Assembly: GCA_022494885.1 (NCBI GenBank)
Contig: JAGVSM010001322.1
Location: 158,609 to 222,608, forward strand
DNA: 64,000 nt
Source of the DNA: Micrasema longulum
Lineage: Eukaryota; Arthropoda; Insecta; Trichoptera; Brachycentridae
Direction of reading: 5' to 3'
The number at the start of each line of letters is the position of its first letter. Position 1 is the stretch's first letter. This document shows, piece by piece, positions 11,050-22,956 of the stretch. The notes under the pieces are model-generated. The model was not told where the DNA came from and did no database searches. It worked only from the letters and a program-made list of their open reading frames with translations. Made by a program: the position numbers and the translations under genes.

Positions 11050-11919
11050 GCCTAGATTATGCTATTACCATACACCACACCTTACCATATAATTTTTAAT
11101 ATTTTCTAAGATTTTTTAGGGTTTGTCAATCAATGCACCTTTATAACTTTAATGCCCATTCATAAAGACTTTTGTAATCCTGTCGAATGACCATTAAAAA
11201 ATGTATATGTATTAGAGTATATAACGAGTATCAATAAAGTCAATAAGTAACTTATCGAGAATTCACTTGCTGATTGAATTTGTAAATATTTATACCTGAA
11301 CGTAAAAATATATCAATAAGAAAATAATCGGTTGTCGCCAGCTGCAGTCTTAAACGTTGTATTTACAAACACAAACTGTAGTGGGAAAGTGGGAAAATAA
11401 TTGGATCAGACGACCATTATATATTTAATTCATTTTCAGTCGCCATCTTTTACTTGAGTTCGCATTCTTCGATGGAAATTATAAGAATGGCAGTACCTTT
11501 AACGATATGACGAGATAGTTCTAGTTTATCTTTTACGCTTCATTTGAATGTAATAAGTTTTAAAGAGCGCAACAATATTCTACTTAAATTTGCAGCAAGA
11601 CGAGAAGACATGTATTGTAATCGTATTCATTTGAAAATAAGCTGTATTTACATATCTTCTTAAGTAATAATTTATCATCCTAACAATTTTTATAATCCAC
11701 AACATTTTTGTGGTAATAGATTTTTCAAGATTGCTCGTATGTAGTCTTCGTAACTGGGTGCATGTTTAATGACAGACATTCTTATATCACTAACGAGTAA
11801 ATAGTAAATATAATATGCAGCTTATACGAAAAACCTCATGTACAAATCATTTATCTTTTTGTTGTATTTATTACTATTATTTTTGTGTTTAAGTGACATT
11901 ATGTATTTTAAGTATCAAA
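11050..11919. other. No gene seen
   Basis: AT-rich unique-looking sequence with no supported feature. Confidence 0.45.
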
Positions 11920-12055
11920 TTAAAACAGAAATGGAGAAAATTTTAAAGAAGGAAATATGAAAGTCCAGGCAATTCTAGGGCGTACGACCTGTATAACATA
12001 ACATTAACCGTTTTACCTTTGTTTAAACATCCATATTTGTTCAATTCCTTTTTTT
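11920..12055 (+). repeat. Foldback-family fragment
   Basis: Degenerate arm: ACAGAAATGGAGAAAA, AAAGTCCAGGCAATTC, GACCTGTATAACATAACATT, GTTTAAACATCCATATTTG. Truncated on both sides. Confidence 0.5.
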
Positions 12056-12117
12056 TAAAACTTTTTTACTATCCCTAACGGATTATAACGGTCATTTTAC
12101 AAAAAAAAAAAAAAAAA

Positions 12118-12244
12118 TTATTCTCTGTTGTTGATAATATTTTTTACGCCTTTTGAAAAATTTGTCCGAGTCTTTTGTTTGGTTTTGTCTGCTAGTTTAT
12201 TGTAAAATTTCAGTCCGTGATTTATTAGTCTCGATTGTCCTTGT
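12118..12244 (-). pseudogene. LINE reverse-transcriptase tail fragment
   Basis: The minus-strand frame reads HGLKFYNKLADKTKQKTR then a lysine- and asparagine-rich end, like the 'G(L/I)K.YNKLP' tail of some insect LINEs. It directly abuts the unrelated plus-strand LINE end at 12245, giving one chance 133-codon frame through both. Confidence 0.4.
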
Positions 12245-12515
12245 CTCGTTTTGAAATGTCTGGCAAAATTCAAAATGTCGGTGGGCAGGACACTTGGCGA
12301 GACAACGTGACGACAGGTGGACACCCAGAATAACAAACATGAGACCCCGGCCGACAAAAAAGGCGTTGGAAGACCACAAAAAGGATGGGCCGACGACATT
12401 GCCTCGGTAGCCGATAGGACATGGGTGAAAAAAGCTGGAGAAAGCAAGGAGTGGAAACGTTTTGGAGATACCTTTAATCGACAGTGGAGATAACATGGCT
12501 GAAGAAGAAGCAAAC
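12245..12515 (+). pseudogene. LINE ORF2 C-terminus, GAA-tail family, copy 1
   Basis: Plus-strand pieces: ADKKGVGRPQKGWADDIA and DRTWVKKAGESKEWKRFGD, then FNRQWR-stop, followed by GCTGAAGAAGAAGC. This is the C-terminal tail of the insect 'endonuclease-reverse transcriptase' LINEs whose tail reads W.GH.AR..DGRW...GRP..RW.DDI. The stop within the DGRW region shows decay. Copies: 16909, 45136 and 47032 (minus). Confidence 0.7.
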
Positions 12516-13837
12516 TCAAAAATTCAATTATAACAGATACAAATTATTAACTTATCGTATAGGTAAACTGGTTTGATTGTTCTGTTATGAGAGAAACAAT
12601 TTGCAATTTACCTGTCATTTAATCCATAACCTTTAACTTACTCGTATTGCAAGGGCTTTGAAATTTAATATAAATTCACTTTGAATGAAAATCAGTTCAA
12701 AATGAAACATCCCATATTTTCCTGATATTTTAGCTGGTAATTATTTCACGGTAGTTAATTAGTTTTTATAAATTCTAGTAGAGAATAATTAATTTACATT
12801 CACATGTTTGCTAATTTATGACGAGTTACAGCAGAAAAACGAGTCATGGTTTGAATTTCCTGAAGGAATTTGACTTAAAAAAAAAATATTGATATGCTTA
12901 TTGTAACATATAAATATTATTATCAGTCCGTGCAACTTGGTTAATTTGCCGAGGTATAATGCTGCAAATAAACTGTGTTTGATATAATATATATCCGAAA
13001 GTTTTAGTGGTATTTATTAATCCTTTCTCGATGGGGGTTCAACTCACCTTGTATACTGGGCGTGCCACAACTTTGCAAATATGAAATTATTATAACTTTT
13101 GACAGTTTGTATGATTTTCTGCTGCCATTCTTAAGCCAGAAAACACAATTATCTTTTCAAGTTGAAATCACACTATCGTGTTCAACAGTTTTGGGTGTAG
13201 ACTAATACTTATCTTAAATGGTTCAACACGCCCCGGTTATACCAACTATAATTTTAAATTCTATTACCTTACTGATTTTGTACAAATACATCTGATTTCA
13301 CCTCGTCACTGGTAATTCCGAATTCGTGCATTACAGAATCACAGGTCTTTTTTTCTATGATAAATTACAATGAATTTCCTTCAAGAATTTTCACTATCAA
13401 ATTTTGATGTTTTACATATTTGCTAGCTTATATAATTTTAATTTGTTCGTTGACATATGAATTGAAAAAAATATGAGCATCTATTTTTCTGGTAACCAAG
13501 AACAAATTCTCGTTTGACAATAAGTCCGCAAATGTAAAAATAAAGTAAAATTCTACAAATTACCTTCTAACGCATTTGTCATTAAAATTTTAATGGCTGG
13601 ATATAAAATATCATTTTTGTCCTGGATGGATATAAGACTCCATTTTGTTTTACTCCCGTTGAGCTGTATGATATGTTTTATATTACTGTTCCTATTTAAA
13701 ACCCGTTTTTGATTTAGTAATTTGCTCTTACTTCTGATGGATTGTTTAATTTGCTATGACTGTTGGTTTCAATAAATTAATATGATAAAATAAATTTCTT
13801 TCTTCTTACGTTTATAACGGAGAAGATATATTTGTAA
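12516..13837. other. No gene seen
   Basis: AT-rich, with no supported gene, exon or repeat. Confidence 0.45.
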
Positions 13838-14482
13838 CTAGCGGACCCGACATACGTTGTCCTACTCAAACGTTGGCAAAGGACTTTTCGTTGATAAGTA
13901 GGTACCTAGATACTTGTTTGTGATTAAATTCCAAAACTAAGAATTGTTCATATTCAAATGGTTGAATTCCAAAACATAAAATGCATATTTTATCAAATAT
14001 GGCATTCTTTTTGCAAACGTCAAACTCCGGTCTTCTCACCAACAGAGGGGTGTACTTATGTAGGAATTTGTTTTTTTTTTTATGTTTAAAATTTAATATT
14101 ATTTAAGTTTTATCCAGTATAAAGATATAAATGCGTAGAAACGATGTGGAATTTAAGAAAAAAATCTGATTAAGATCTACTAAAAACAAATGCTGTTTGT
14201 AAAAATTCAAAAACAAATTTTTTTATACACAAAAAACCAACAGCTTTCCATTTTTTTGCAAATGCATTCTCCTCGAATGCAACCCACCCTGGTAGATCGA
14301 TGCATAAAACATTTATGCTCCTTACACTTCTTTTACATATTAGATTAAAGATTTTAATATCTACGAACACAGCGCAAAGATCTGTGTTTCTCTGAAAACC
14401 GCACGTAAATCGGTTAAGCCGTTTAGAAGGAGTTCAGTGACATCACACGTACAAAGGAATTATATAAATATATAAAGATTGC
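13838..14482 (+). repeat. Interspersed repeat with CTAGCGGACCCGAC 5' end
   Basis: Starts with ACTAGCGGACCCGACATACG and TTGTCCT, and ends with a block reading AAATCGGTTAAGCCGTTTAG then GACATCACAC and an ATATATAAAGATT tail. The 5' motif recurs inverted at 33605-33682. I have seen this start/end motif pair widely in insect repeats, but I cannot assign a class from sequence alone. No intact reading frame. Confidence 0.55.
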
Positions 14483-14685
14483 CATGAAAGGGCTCCGATT
14501 ACAGTAGAAAGTTGAGAAGTAGAATTGTTTATACATATACATATATAGTTAACAGGAATTTTCGGTACCAAAATGTTTATTACTGATTACCGATGAAAAT
14601 ACTCGTACATAGTTTTTTTGTACAAATTCACACATTTTCACACAGAAAATTAAATTTTCCTTTACACACAATTGAAGATAACTCT

Positions 14686-15545
14686 AATAAAATAAACATA
14701 AAACACCATTTTTTTAAACTAATTATATGATATTTTTTCTACCGACCGGTTTCAGAGCATCTTTATCGAGGTATACTTAGTGAATCTCATCACATTTTAC
14801 TTTAACGGTGATAACTAAATGTTCAAACATTGTAACATATGGTGCTAATAAGTTGTCTTTTTTTAATTCTTAAAAGACTGTGTGGTAGATTAATCCCTTT
14901 GAGCACGGCAATGTAACATCGTATTATCACTAGTAAAAAATGGGTTATTCTAATGTTCGGACATTTGAAAAAAAACATGGAGACATGCTGTTTAATAATT
15001 TCTTTTTCATAATTTATGCAAATAAATATACAACTTAGCCCTGTTGTAGAAAAATAAATTAAAAATCACAAATACGTCGCTCATATTACGCGTGGGCATC
15101 ACTGTCATCAACCGTCTGAAGAATGAATCTATTTTATACAACACCCGCCACAGAACAGCGTCTCTGTCTTTCTTTTTATGAGTTCTATCTTCGTGCTCTC
15201 TCTTTTACATGTGTGTTGCTGAATCGACGGACATTTATTCTTAGCGTGGCAAGGATAAATATATTTTTATTAACATCTAGCATAGTTATACAAATGATAC
15301 TTTAGAAATTCGGTGTGAAACGTCCATTTCGTGAAAACGTGAGATGCATACGATCTTGAGTGAAAGAATTGACTCATTAACTTGGTATGTTTCGATGTTA
15401 TATTAAGTAATCACTGTTAAATGGAATGAAATAAGATTCATTAGTTAGTCATATTTTGATAAAAAAGCTCGTGTAGTTTTGAAACCGGTCGGTAGAAAAA
15501 AAAATGGTTCAAAACAAAGTTGTTTTATATTTGTTTTATTAATAG
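14686..15545. mobile_element. Long inverted-repeat element (ACCGACCGGTTTC arms)
   Basis: The left arm (about 14686-14840) has ATAAAATAAACATAAAACA, CTACCGACCGGTTTCAGAGC and TTAACGGTGATAACTAAATG. The right arm (about 15390-15545) is its imperfect reverse complement (GAAACCGGTCGGTAGAAAAA, AAGTAATCACTGTTAAATGG, TTGTTTTATTAATAG). The arms span about 150 bases and the interior about 550 bases with no conserved protein. Single-arm relatives are at 541, 2211 and 52180. Probably a non-autonomous DNA transposon or foldback; the target duplication is not defined. Confidence 0.5.
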
Positions 15546-16908
15546 TTTATACCCGTGGCCTCGCCCACATGGCGTTTCGGTGAAATTATTTTGGTAATAA
15601 ATTAGTCGAGTCATTTATCAATAAGAGTTTTAGTTTATTAAGTAAGAATTCTCTCGATGGAGTTGTATTTTATCGGGATTGAAAGTGTCTTGGTCTTCCA
15701 ACTATCGGCATGAAACAAATGCGATGATCCGTCGGTCTATGTTGACGTGCATTCGTTATTCTGTTTCCAAATCCAAAGGTCTATTATAAAACCGAAGAGA
15801 GAATGAGAGATCGCATTTGACAGCATTCAGCTTACTTTCATCCATGTTTGTACATAAGGGTCGGTATAATGCTTTCCGCGTCCGGGTGGATGAAAAATAC
15901 AATATGTGTAAAATTGAAGAATATTTTTGACTTAATTTTTACTCTCAGATGAAAATCCCTAAAAAAAAACCGAACGGAGAAAAGACCACCTCGCAGTTGG
16001 CTCGTCTCTTCCTCTCCTTTTATTCCATTTCCTTTTGAAGAATAGTAGCGATATTCATAAAATAGCTCCAAAATAGAAACATTTTAAATTATGGGAAACG
16101 AAACATACGTTATTATTATTTTTAAAAAAAGTATATATTTATATTGCTAGTTCTTATTTAGCGCGTTAAGTAATCCGGTGTATTGTTTCCTTTGCACAAT
16201 CGGGTGCAAATAAGAACACGATACTGCTGATGATTTAAGTACCTAATTTATTTTTTTACTAAAAATACTTCTTGATTGTAAGAAACACCTTTAATTTTAA
16301 GAATGTTTGGAGTATGTCCAAACGCTTGCAGACTGCCTGGATTTGATTATCTTTGATTTTATTGTTTAGTTGGAAAAAATGCTATTTGGTAATGGTAATA
16401 AACTACAGGTAAAAAACATTAGGCATGTATCTGTGAGAGCAAACATTTTTGCCCAGTAATTTTACCTCTTTTCGCTTTCAGTACCTACTTTAAATTTGTT
16501 TGAGATTTTTATACCGCAAATACATAATAAAATTCTGTCAATTACTGAAAGCGCATTTCTCTTTTTAAAAAAAACCGTTTTATTTAACTTCAATTGATGG
16601 AAAAGTCGAAATCATTTTAAGAGATGACGCTTTCGAGCGTTTTCTCTCGAACATATTTACTCGGATCTTATTATTAACATAACAAAAGTCATCAACTCCA
16701 AACTTGGGAATCGGGAGAGGGCAACAATTAACTGTCTATCAAATACGAAGTCATTCAATTTCACACAGAAAAGTTTTAGTATTTTAATTAGGTTTTTGAA
16801 AAATACCAAACCGCAATTTAAAAATATGTATTCTACGACAGCGGAACTTCGTACGTTTTCGTAGAAATTATTTTCTCGTATTTTATTGTATTTATATAAA
16901 TAGGATTT
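15546..16908. other. Repeat-like start, otherwise no gene seen
   Basis: Begins with TATACCCGTGGCCTCGCCCA, a motif typical of insect interspersed repeats, then unassigned sequence. The minus frames 15838-16071 and 16657-17226 have no recognisable domain; the latter is antisense to the LINE end at 16909. Confidence 0.35.
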
Positions 16909-17218
16909 GTGCAATCTAATGTATATCACGAGATCGTGGGTATCATGGATCGTGCAGCGAAATTGAAATGGCAGTGGGCAGGACACTCGGCGAGACAAAA
17001 TGATGGCAGGTGGACACCCAGAATAATAAAGTGGAGACCATGGGCAAACAAAAGAAGTGTTGGAAGGCCACAGAAAAGATGGGTCGACGACATTGCCTCT
17101 ATTGCTGGTAAAACGTGGATAATGAAAGCGGGTGATAGGAAGGAATGGAGACGTTTGGAAAAGGCCTTTATCCAGCAGTGAATACAATAAGGCTGAAGAA
17201 GAAAAAGAAAGAATAATG
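16909..17218 (+). pseudogene. LINE ORF2 C-terminus, GAA-tail family, copy 2
   Basis: Best-preserved copy of this 3' end. An open frame from 16909 to the TGA at 17179 carries KWQWAGHSARQNDGRW, RSVGRPQKRWVDDIA and GDRKEWRRLEKAFIQQ, which is the extreme C-terminus of an insect endonuclease-reverse transcriptase. The tail GCTGAAGAAGAAAAAGAAAG follows the stop. It is strongly 5'-truncated, with no reverse transcriptase domain. Confidence 0.8.
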
Positions 17219-17304
17219 TATATCACAGAAAAAATATAGACGTAATCGATATTACGCTATAATCCAGGCACTATGAAATATTGTAGTAGAAAAAAAAGTC
17301 TGTC

Positions 17305-17400
17305 TAGTGGTGATGTGGTTATCGTATTCGTTTACACCCATGACACCCGGGGATCGATTACAAAATGATTAAAAAATAAAAGTTACCCTTATCTTTAATT
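17305..17400 (+). repeat. Degenerate tRNA-like SINE
   Basis: CTAGTGGTGATGTGGTTATC (A-box-like) and CCGGGGATCGATTAC (B-box-like) are spaced as in a tRNA head, followed by an A/T-rich tail. It resembles the S1/S2 heads but is too short to place. Confidence 0.4.
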
Positions 17401-19774
17401 TGAGAAAAAAATGTCGACTTTATCTAAATTCACTATACGCCGCATCAGTAATTTAGCCGTATTACCGTCGATATGTCTGTGAACAAATAATTTATTTTGT
17501 GATATTTGTATTTTTTTCAATCTGTACCACTCCAAAACAAAAAAAGATGTTTTCTTATTATTTTATTTTTACGCTTTCTTTTAAAAATTCATACGTCATG
17601 TAATGTTCCATACATTGACCAGCTATTTGGAAACACCATCAATGAGCTTGTTTAAATATTAAAGTACTCTTTTGATATTTGCTCTAATTGAATGGACAGA
17701 GTTAATTTGGTGTTAATTACTTTTATTTTATTTCACATTACCTTACAAATGTCATTTTTGTACAATTGTTGAGTTAATTGAATTCAGATACGTCTTTGAA
17801 ATCATACTCTCAAAAATATGAACACGTTTTTAATTAAATAAAATTCTTTCGTTTGACAACCGTAAAAGATTTGAATACGCTATTGTTATATTTAAAAATT
17901 AAACAGTGTATCCTCGATATTTATACAGAACAAAAATATCGTCCCTAAAATAAAAATACCTAGTCCAAGAAATGTGTAAATTTGAAAAATACCTTTAGGA
18001 GTCTGATAGTAACATTTGGAAGTAATTTCTTAGGGTAGTTGGAGCATTAAAAAATATATACCGTACTTCATTTAAACCTTATATGCTTTGAGAAATATTG
18101 AATTTTTATAATAATGTGGAACGTTTTACTTCCAAATAACTATAAAAACTTTGCCGTCGCTTCGGGAATCAAACAACCTACAAGTAAAAACGTATTAAAT
18201 ATCTTCCTTTAAATTGAAAAGAAAAACAAATTGATTGACAAACTTCGAAATAATATTTGAAAGATTTTTATTTTCATTTGCACATTTCGAAAACGCATGC
18301 AAAAAAAGCAGTAAAAATAACTTTATGTACATCGAGTGTTTATCGATATTGAACATTTTTACTTAATTCATTAATTATTAAAAAAAGTAGGAATGGAGTG
18401 AAATTTGAAATGACTTTTTTCAGAAATACAGAAAATGCAGTATAAAGAATTACAAGAAAATACAGAATAAACAAAAACAAATAATTGAAAAAAAGCTGTC
18501 ACATAATTATAATCGCACATTTTTTGTATTTTTACAGAAAATAAGGTGTTTCACAAAAAGGCCTCAATATATATTTTTTTGATGTTTTATTTAAGAAGCC
18601 CCTGCTAATTGATTGCCTTTCTAATAAAGCGTCTGTTTTAAGTTAAGATAAATATTACGATTCATTTTTTTGTTCCACGATATTTTATTTACTCCAGCAA
18701 CATAATACATGGATAACAAAATAATTTGATTATCAGCCTACTTAACAACTTCATTACATACTTAAGTGTGTATTTAAAAAATATTAATGTCACGATCTAT
18801 GAGTTGTATTTTTATTATTCTTTTATAAGCCTCAAAACCATTTTTTATTATATTTCTATACTTACACAGTAATTGTGTCTGCTTTTTTAAAATTTATTTT
18901 ACTACGCTTTTATTTTATTACGCTTTTCTAACTATTAGTTGGTCGTTTATCGTGACGAATAATGTTTGATATTTTACGTTTTTTTATAAATTGATATTTT
19001 ATTAAAATGTATGACTTTTTAAAAAAAGGCATTGTAATAAACATAACTTAAGAGAATTTTTACCACGAAGTTAGTAGTTAATGGTTTTTATTTCATAAAA
19101 CACTCTGAAATAAAGTTTAATTTTGAAATTATCAACGTTCATTAGGTTGAAAGAAAGGCTTAGTGATTGGGTTCATTTATAATGTTCGAATTTTATTCTT
19201 TATTTATTATGTATGTGAGGGTACTGCTTGCAAACCCGGCAAAATCCATCTTCATTTTGAGCTAATCACAAAAAACTGATACAAAACTTATCTTCAACTT
19301 TCTTTTTAAACTTATTTTTTTTATCATAATCAGTTAATATTTTATACGTAAGCAGTGACGACATAAGCATGGATATGACATAAAACTGTAGTGAAATAAT
19401 AAATTCAATTTTATACTTTACCAACTTTGCAATAGTAGACTTTGCCGTGTTTGCAACAAAGCCGATAATTTAAAAATTAAGTTTTACAAATTAAGCCGTA
19501 TTTTCAACTGACAATGTTAAAATTATTGTAAAAAATTGAATTCTGAGTAAGTTCTCCCTTTTTTTAAATTTTGGATTTTGCCTAGCTTGTAAGTAGTACC
19601 CTCATGTAAAAGTCACTTCTGTAATTGATTTTTCGTCTTAAAATTACTTAGATATTGTCAAAAATTTTGATAAACAGTTTTTTTTTATTAATTAAGGAGT
19701 ACGATGATAAAACGAACCGAATACAATTTGTAGTAATACATTATCAAAAAGTTATAGAAAGTATAAATTCTTAC
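17401..19774. other. Long AT-rich stretch, possibly intronic
   Basis: No supported gene or repeat in about 2.4 kb. If the minus-strand exon at 19775-20100 is real, this is the first part of its first intron. Confidence 0.35.
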
Positions 19775-20100
19775 CTTAGCATATTCAACCGGATCATTAC
19801 TGCAGTTTTGTTGCACTCGTCTCGATTGAGATAAAATTTACAAAGTTAATCGACGTGTATCATAGCAATCCAATTTGATGATTCGACAAGAGCCCGCAAC
19901 GGAAGTCGCAATCGTGTATGTTAAACAGCGTTGCGAACGGAAATACTTAGAAAAACCTCACATGAGTTTTAAATGTGCGAACCGAGAGATACTGTCCGCG
20001 TACCGCGCCTTCTCCAGAAGGTCCTACAAACAATAGGAAAGCTGGGCTTTTCCCTCGGTGCAGTGATGGTTCGTCCTTCGCGGACGGTGGTTGAGGAGTT
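19775..20100 (-). other. Possible first exon of an unidentified host gene
   Basis: Starts roughly 30 bases past the TATA box on the minus strand and ends at a 5' splice site reading GCTAAG|GTAAGAATT (exon end at 19775). The exon is much more GC-rich than its neighbours near the promoter. Short upstream frames are present (one is MIHVD-stop), then ATG at about 19797 reading MIRLNML and running in frame into the donor; whether this is the true start is unknown. The downstream exons would lie at lower coordinates, inside or beyond the AT-rich stretch; I did not find one. Inference from signals only. Confidence 0.45.
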
Positions 20101-20180
20101 TTTGCGCGGCGAGAGTCCAGGCGGGCTTATATATAAGGCAACAGGCGTGACGTCACGCGGCGGAGGGTGGGGGACACTTG
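20101..20180 (-). promoter_or_regulatory. TATA plus CRE promoter
   Basis: A perfect palindromic CTTATATATAAG at 20126-20137 serves as TATA box. A palindromic CRE, CGTGACGTCACG, is at 20146-20157, and a CCCCCACCCTCC-like KLF/Sp1 box lies just beyond (20161-20174). In minus orientation the order KLF/Sp1 - CRE - TATA - exon - donor is the textbook arrangement. The TATA palindrome itself does not give direction. The CRE suggests control by CREB/ATF-type bZIP factors, such as immediate-early or cAMP-responsive genes; this is inference. Confidence 0.55.
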
Positions 20181-20447
20181 TTGGAGGGATGTTCTGCCCT
20201 ATGGAAGTATGGAGGGTGTGTAGTATAAAGGATTGCACAATGCTCCTCCGCAAACTCCGACACATTATATAGCAAATTTTCATCCGCGAGTTATTTACTC
20301 GGCGCGACGCTATAAACGATTGAATAAAAAACGGTTTACGCGATACATATTTATTCAAACTTAAAATATAAGAGAACGAACACTGATTCGAGTCTACTAA
20401 ATGCTTTATTTTATTTTTACAAATTTAAAAACAAAAATTTCCTGACA

Positions 20448-20620
20448 ATTGTTTCGCCTTGTAATGGCATTTTTAAATGAATGTGAAGATTAGACGGATC
20501 TAATGTTTTTATTGTTATGTAATTCAAGGCACTTAAGTAAAAAATAAAAATAATCTTATGAACTATAGCATGTACATAAATCATAATTATTGTAGGAAAA
20601 CCTATAGTTGGGGCAAGGCT
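20448..20620 (+). repeat. Interspersed repeat, pair with 62985-63112
   Basis: Shared blocks: TTGTTTCGCCTT, TGTAATTCAAGGCACTTAAG, AATCTTATGAACTATAGCAT, GTACAT and GGGCAAGGCTAAGTGTT. Non-coding; class unknown. Confidence 0.5.
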
Positions 20621-20948
20621 AAGTGTTGAATAAGTAATGGGGAATTTAGGTTTTTATATTTAAATTTCGGAAAAATTTATAACACAGTAAATATTTATTG
20701 AAATACACGTATTTATTGTAAGATAATAATTAATGAAGTTTTATATCTTCAGTTAATAGTTGTGGCAAATATATCAATAATATTATAATGGGTTGGTGTT
20801 CTTCATAATTTTAATACATGATTAAAATATCATGAAGAAAATGTATAAACATAAATGTATTTTAATACAATATTTATATTAAAATTTCTAAAAATATAAA
20901 TGCATTTTTTAAATGATTAATAAATGAATTACGCATCATGCAAGCGTG

Positions 20949-21177
20949 CACATAAAGGGACATAGTGTAAAATAACATGTCTACTAGTGTAACAAATATG
21001 TTTAATAGTGGTGAAGATATTGGAAGGTTATGTTAATTCATTATTTTAAAATTAGGGTTGTGTAGATACTCGTATTTATTAATTTCCAACTGTTCGAGTA
21101 TATATAGTTTCCACCTTTTGTTTTCAACATGTAATGGAATTGTAGTGGAATAATTTTACACTATGTCCCTTTATGTG
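20949..21177. mobile_element. MITE with 26-bp TIRs
   Basis: Left end CACATAAAGGGACATAGTGT then AAAAT; right end is its reverse complement, ATTTTACACTATGTCCCTTT then ATGTG. 229 bp, AT-rich interior without a frame. No clear target duplication, so the superfamily is not assigned. Confidence 0.7.
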
Positions 21178-21495
21178 ATTTCTTGTATTATAAGTTTAAA
21201 TATGGAGTTCTACAAAATAAACACCAAATCAACCAACATATTTATTCGTTCATTGTTGCATTTTAAAACGAATCATTTTCGATAAAAACAAAATTTTATG
21301 CTTTGTAATAATATTTGTACCATTATTAAAATAAAAAATATTTATTTTTTATTATAATCATTCTTTTTCTGTATTTTTTTTCTGGATATTTTTCATAGAA
21401 ACATTTTTACAATAAATATCCCAACACGTCTTGCAGGTGCAGAGTGCAGAGACGATGAGAAATCTAGCCCACATTTACATTGTACTAAAAAAACA

Positions 21496-21826
21496 ACAAT
21501 GTTTTGAGTATGTCCAAATGCTTGCAGACTAGCTGGATTTTCTCCCTAGGGAGTTGTTCATATTTAAATTTCTTGCAACAGAGAAGGAAAACTTTTTTGA
21601 GAAGGGAATATGGGAGTCTAGGCGTTTACAGGGCTCATGACCTATCATTGGCTGGTTTAAGTGGCCAATTTACACTAACATTCACCATTCTGCCTATGTT
21701 TGAAATCCACATTTCCTCAACTCTTCCATCTGTTGGCTTTTGTGAAGTAAAAGAGCTGAAACCTTTATCAGGTGAGATTTATCCGGCTGAACCAATTCAC
21801 CAACTAGGCACCGCAATATTGTGAGC
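21496..21826 (+). repeat. Foldback-family copy with outer TIR
   Basis: Starts at the family terminus ACAATGTTTTGAGTATGTCC then AAATGCTTGCAGACTAGCTG, CTCCCTAGGGAGT, TTGCAACAGAGA, the CCTATCATTGGCTGGTTTAA core, and ends near CAACTAGGCACCGC. Only one arm is present. The plus frame of 106 codons starting 21504 is a chance frame in the repeat. Confidence 0.75.
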
Positions 21827-21882
21827 AAACGCACTAACCACAAACCGAAAAAAAAGTGATAATATTTCAATGAATCATAAGC

Positions 21883-22204
21883 TTGCCCACCACATACCAC
21901 ACACCGCATCTGAGGACAAAAGTCTCCCTGGCAGTGCCCACGTACATGGAAAAATTGATCGTTGCCAAACGAGAAAAGCCGCTCGAAAGAGCTTTCTGTA
22001 AACTGGTAGCCTTCGCATCTTCGTGCTGAAAAAGGTAATCCAGAAGTACATATTATGCACCTCATCGAAAGAGGGAAGTGAATTTTTCACTGACTGGGAT
22101 AAAATTGATTGGAAATGATCGATCCGCCGAAATGATTACAAATTTTTTTGAAAGCCTCGAAATTCATTTTGGAAGCTACCAGATCTGTTTATCCTACAAG
22201 ACTA
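21883..22204 (-). repeat. Repeat pair E, copy 1
   Basis: Matches 38395-38671. Common blocks include CCACCACATACC, GCCAAACGAGAAAAGC, AGAGCTTTCTGTAA, GTGAATTTTTCACTGACTGG and CAGATCTGTTTATCC. On the minus strand both copies carry related but interrupted peptide stretches (for example TESSF followed by FSFGNDQFF here), so it may be a decayed coding segment of an unidentified transposon. Confidence 0.5.
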
Positions 22205-22675
22205 TTAAATTAGTCATAAGTGTAAACTTTCTCATTCTTTATGAGAATATCGCTGACAAACGGACAAATTGAGAAAGGGATAAAAAAATTACTACATGAT
22301 AAATTCATCCATCGAATTACGTGGTAGCTAAAAGCTCTCAACATCAAAATGTTTTTTTTTCTGAGTAAAAAGGTTCTAATAAACACGTGACAAAACGCTT
22401 TGATTTATATTGTAATATTATTCGTGGTTTGTATTTTTTTGTTTGCCTTTGTCCGAATGTTAATCAAATTCTGTACGGCGCCTGTGCTAGTGAATCCATT
22501 AATATTCGTGAGCAATTTTGAGAAGACGCGTTGGTTTACCTTTGCATTTGTTAAGCCGATATGCTAATGACTTAATTTATACCTTAATTGGTTCACACAG
22601 GAGGACGGCAATATTGCTTTATAGAGAAAAAATTGCTTGAATTTGAAAACGTGTTCAAATTTTAATTCATCATCA
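22205..22675. other. No gene seen
   Basis: No supported feature. Confidence 0.4.
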
Positions 22676-22919
22676 TTCCCTTACTGCACCTAAGGGTACA
22701 TCAGAGGCTGTATTGGTACACCAATCGTAGCGTATTTGATCATTTTTTGATCAAGATAATCAGTCTTACGCTTCAGGTACTAGTTCAAGGACTATGAAAT
22801 ATTCTATTGTAATAAGACCTTTTTAAATAAATATTTCATGTCAACCATGTCGGAAATTGAACCCGAGACCTCTTGCGTGGTAAGCAAACGCGCTGACCAT
22901 TACACCACGAGGCCGACAA
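22676..22919 (-). repeat. SINE S1 copy, head intact
   Basis: Minus-strand head GGCCTCGTGGTGTAATGGTC then AGCGCG, and B-box-like GGGTTCAATTTCC. The body has the GATAATCAGTCTTACGCTTC block in plus sense and the CACCTAAGGGTACATCAGAG end next to an ATCATCATT tail. The best-preserved S1 head in the window. Confidence 0.8.
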
Positions 22920-22956
22920 TAATAAGCTGTAGATAATTATAATAATAAAAAAATTG

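Noticed and set aside
16657..17226. 189-codon minus frame
   Set aside because: Antisense to a LINE C-terminus whose plus-strand frame has clear family motifs; the minus frame has none.
19969..20358. Overlapping open frames of 129 (minus) and 99 (plus) codons in the GC-rich island
   Set aside because: They span the TATA/CRE promoter and a likely untranslated exon, have no domain, and arise because stop codons are rare in GC-rich DNA.
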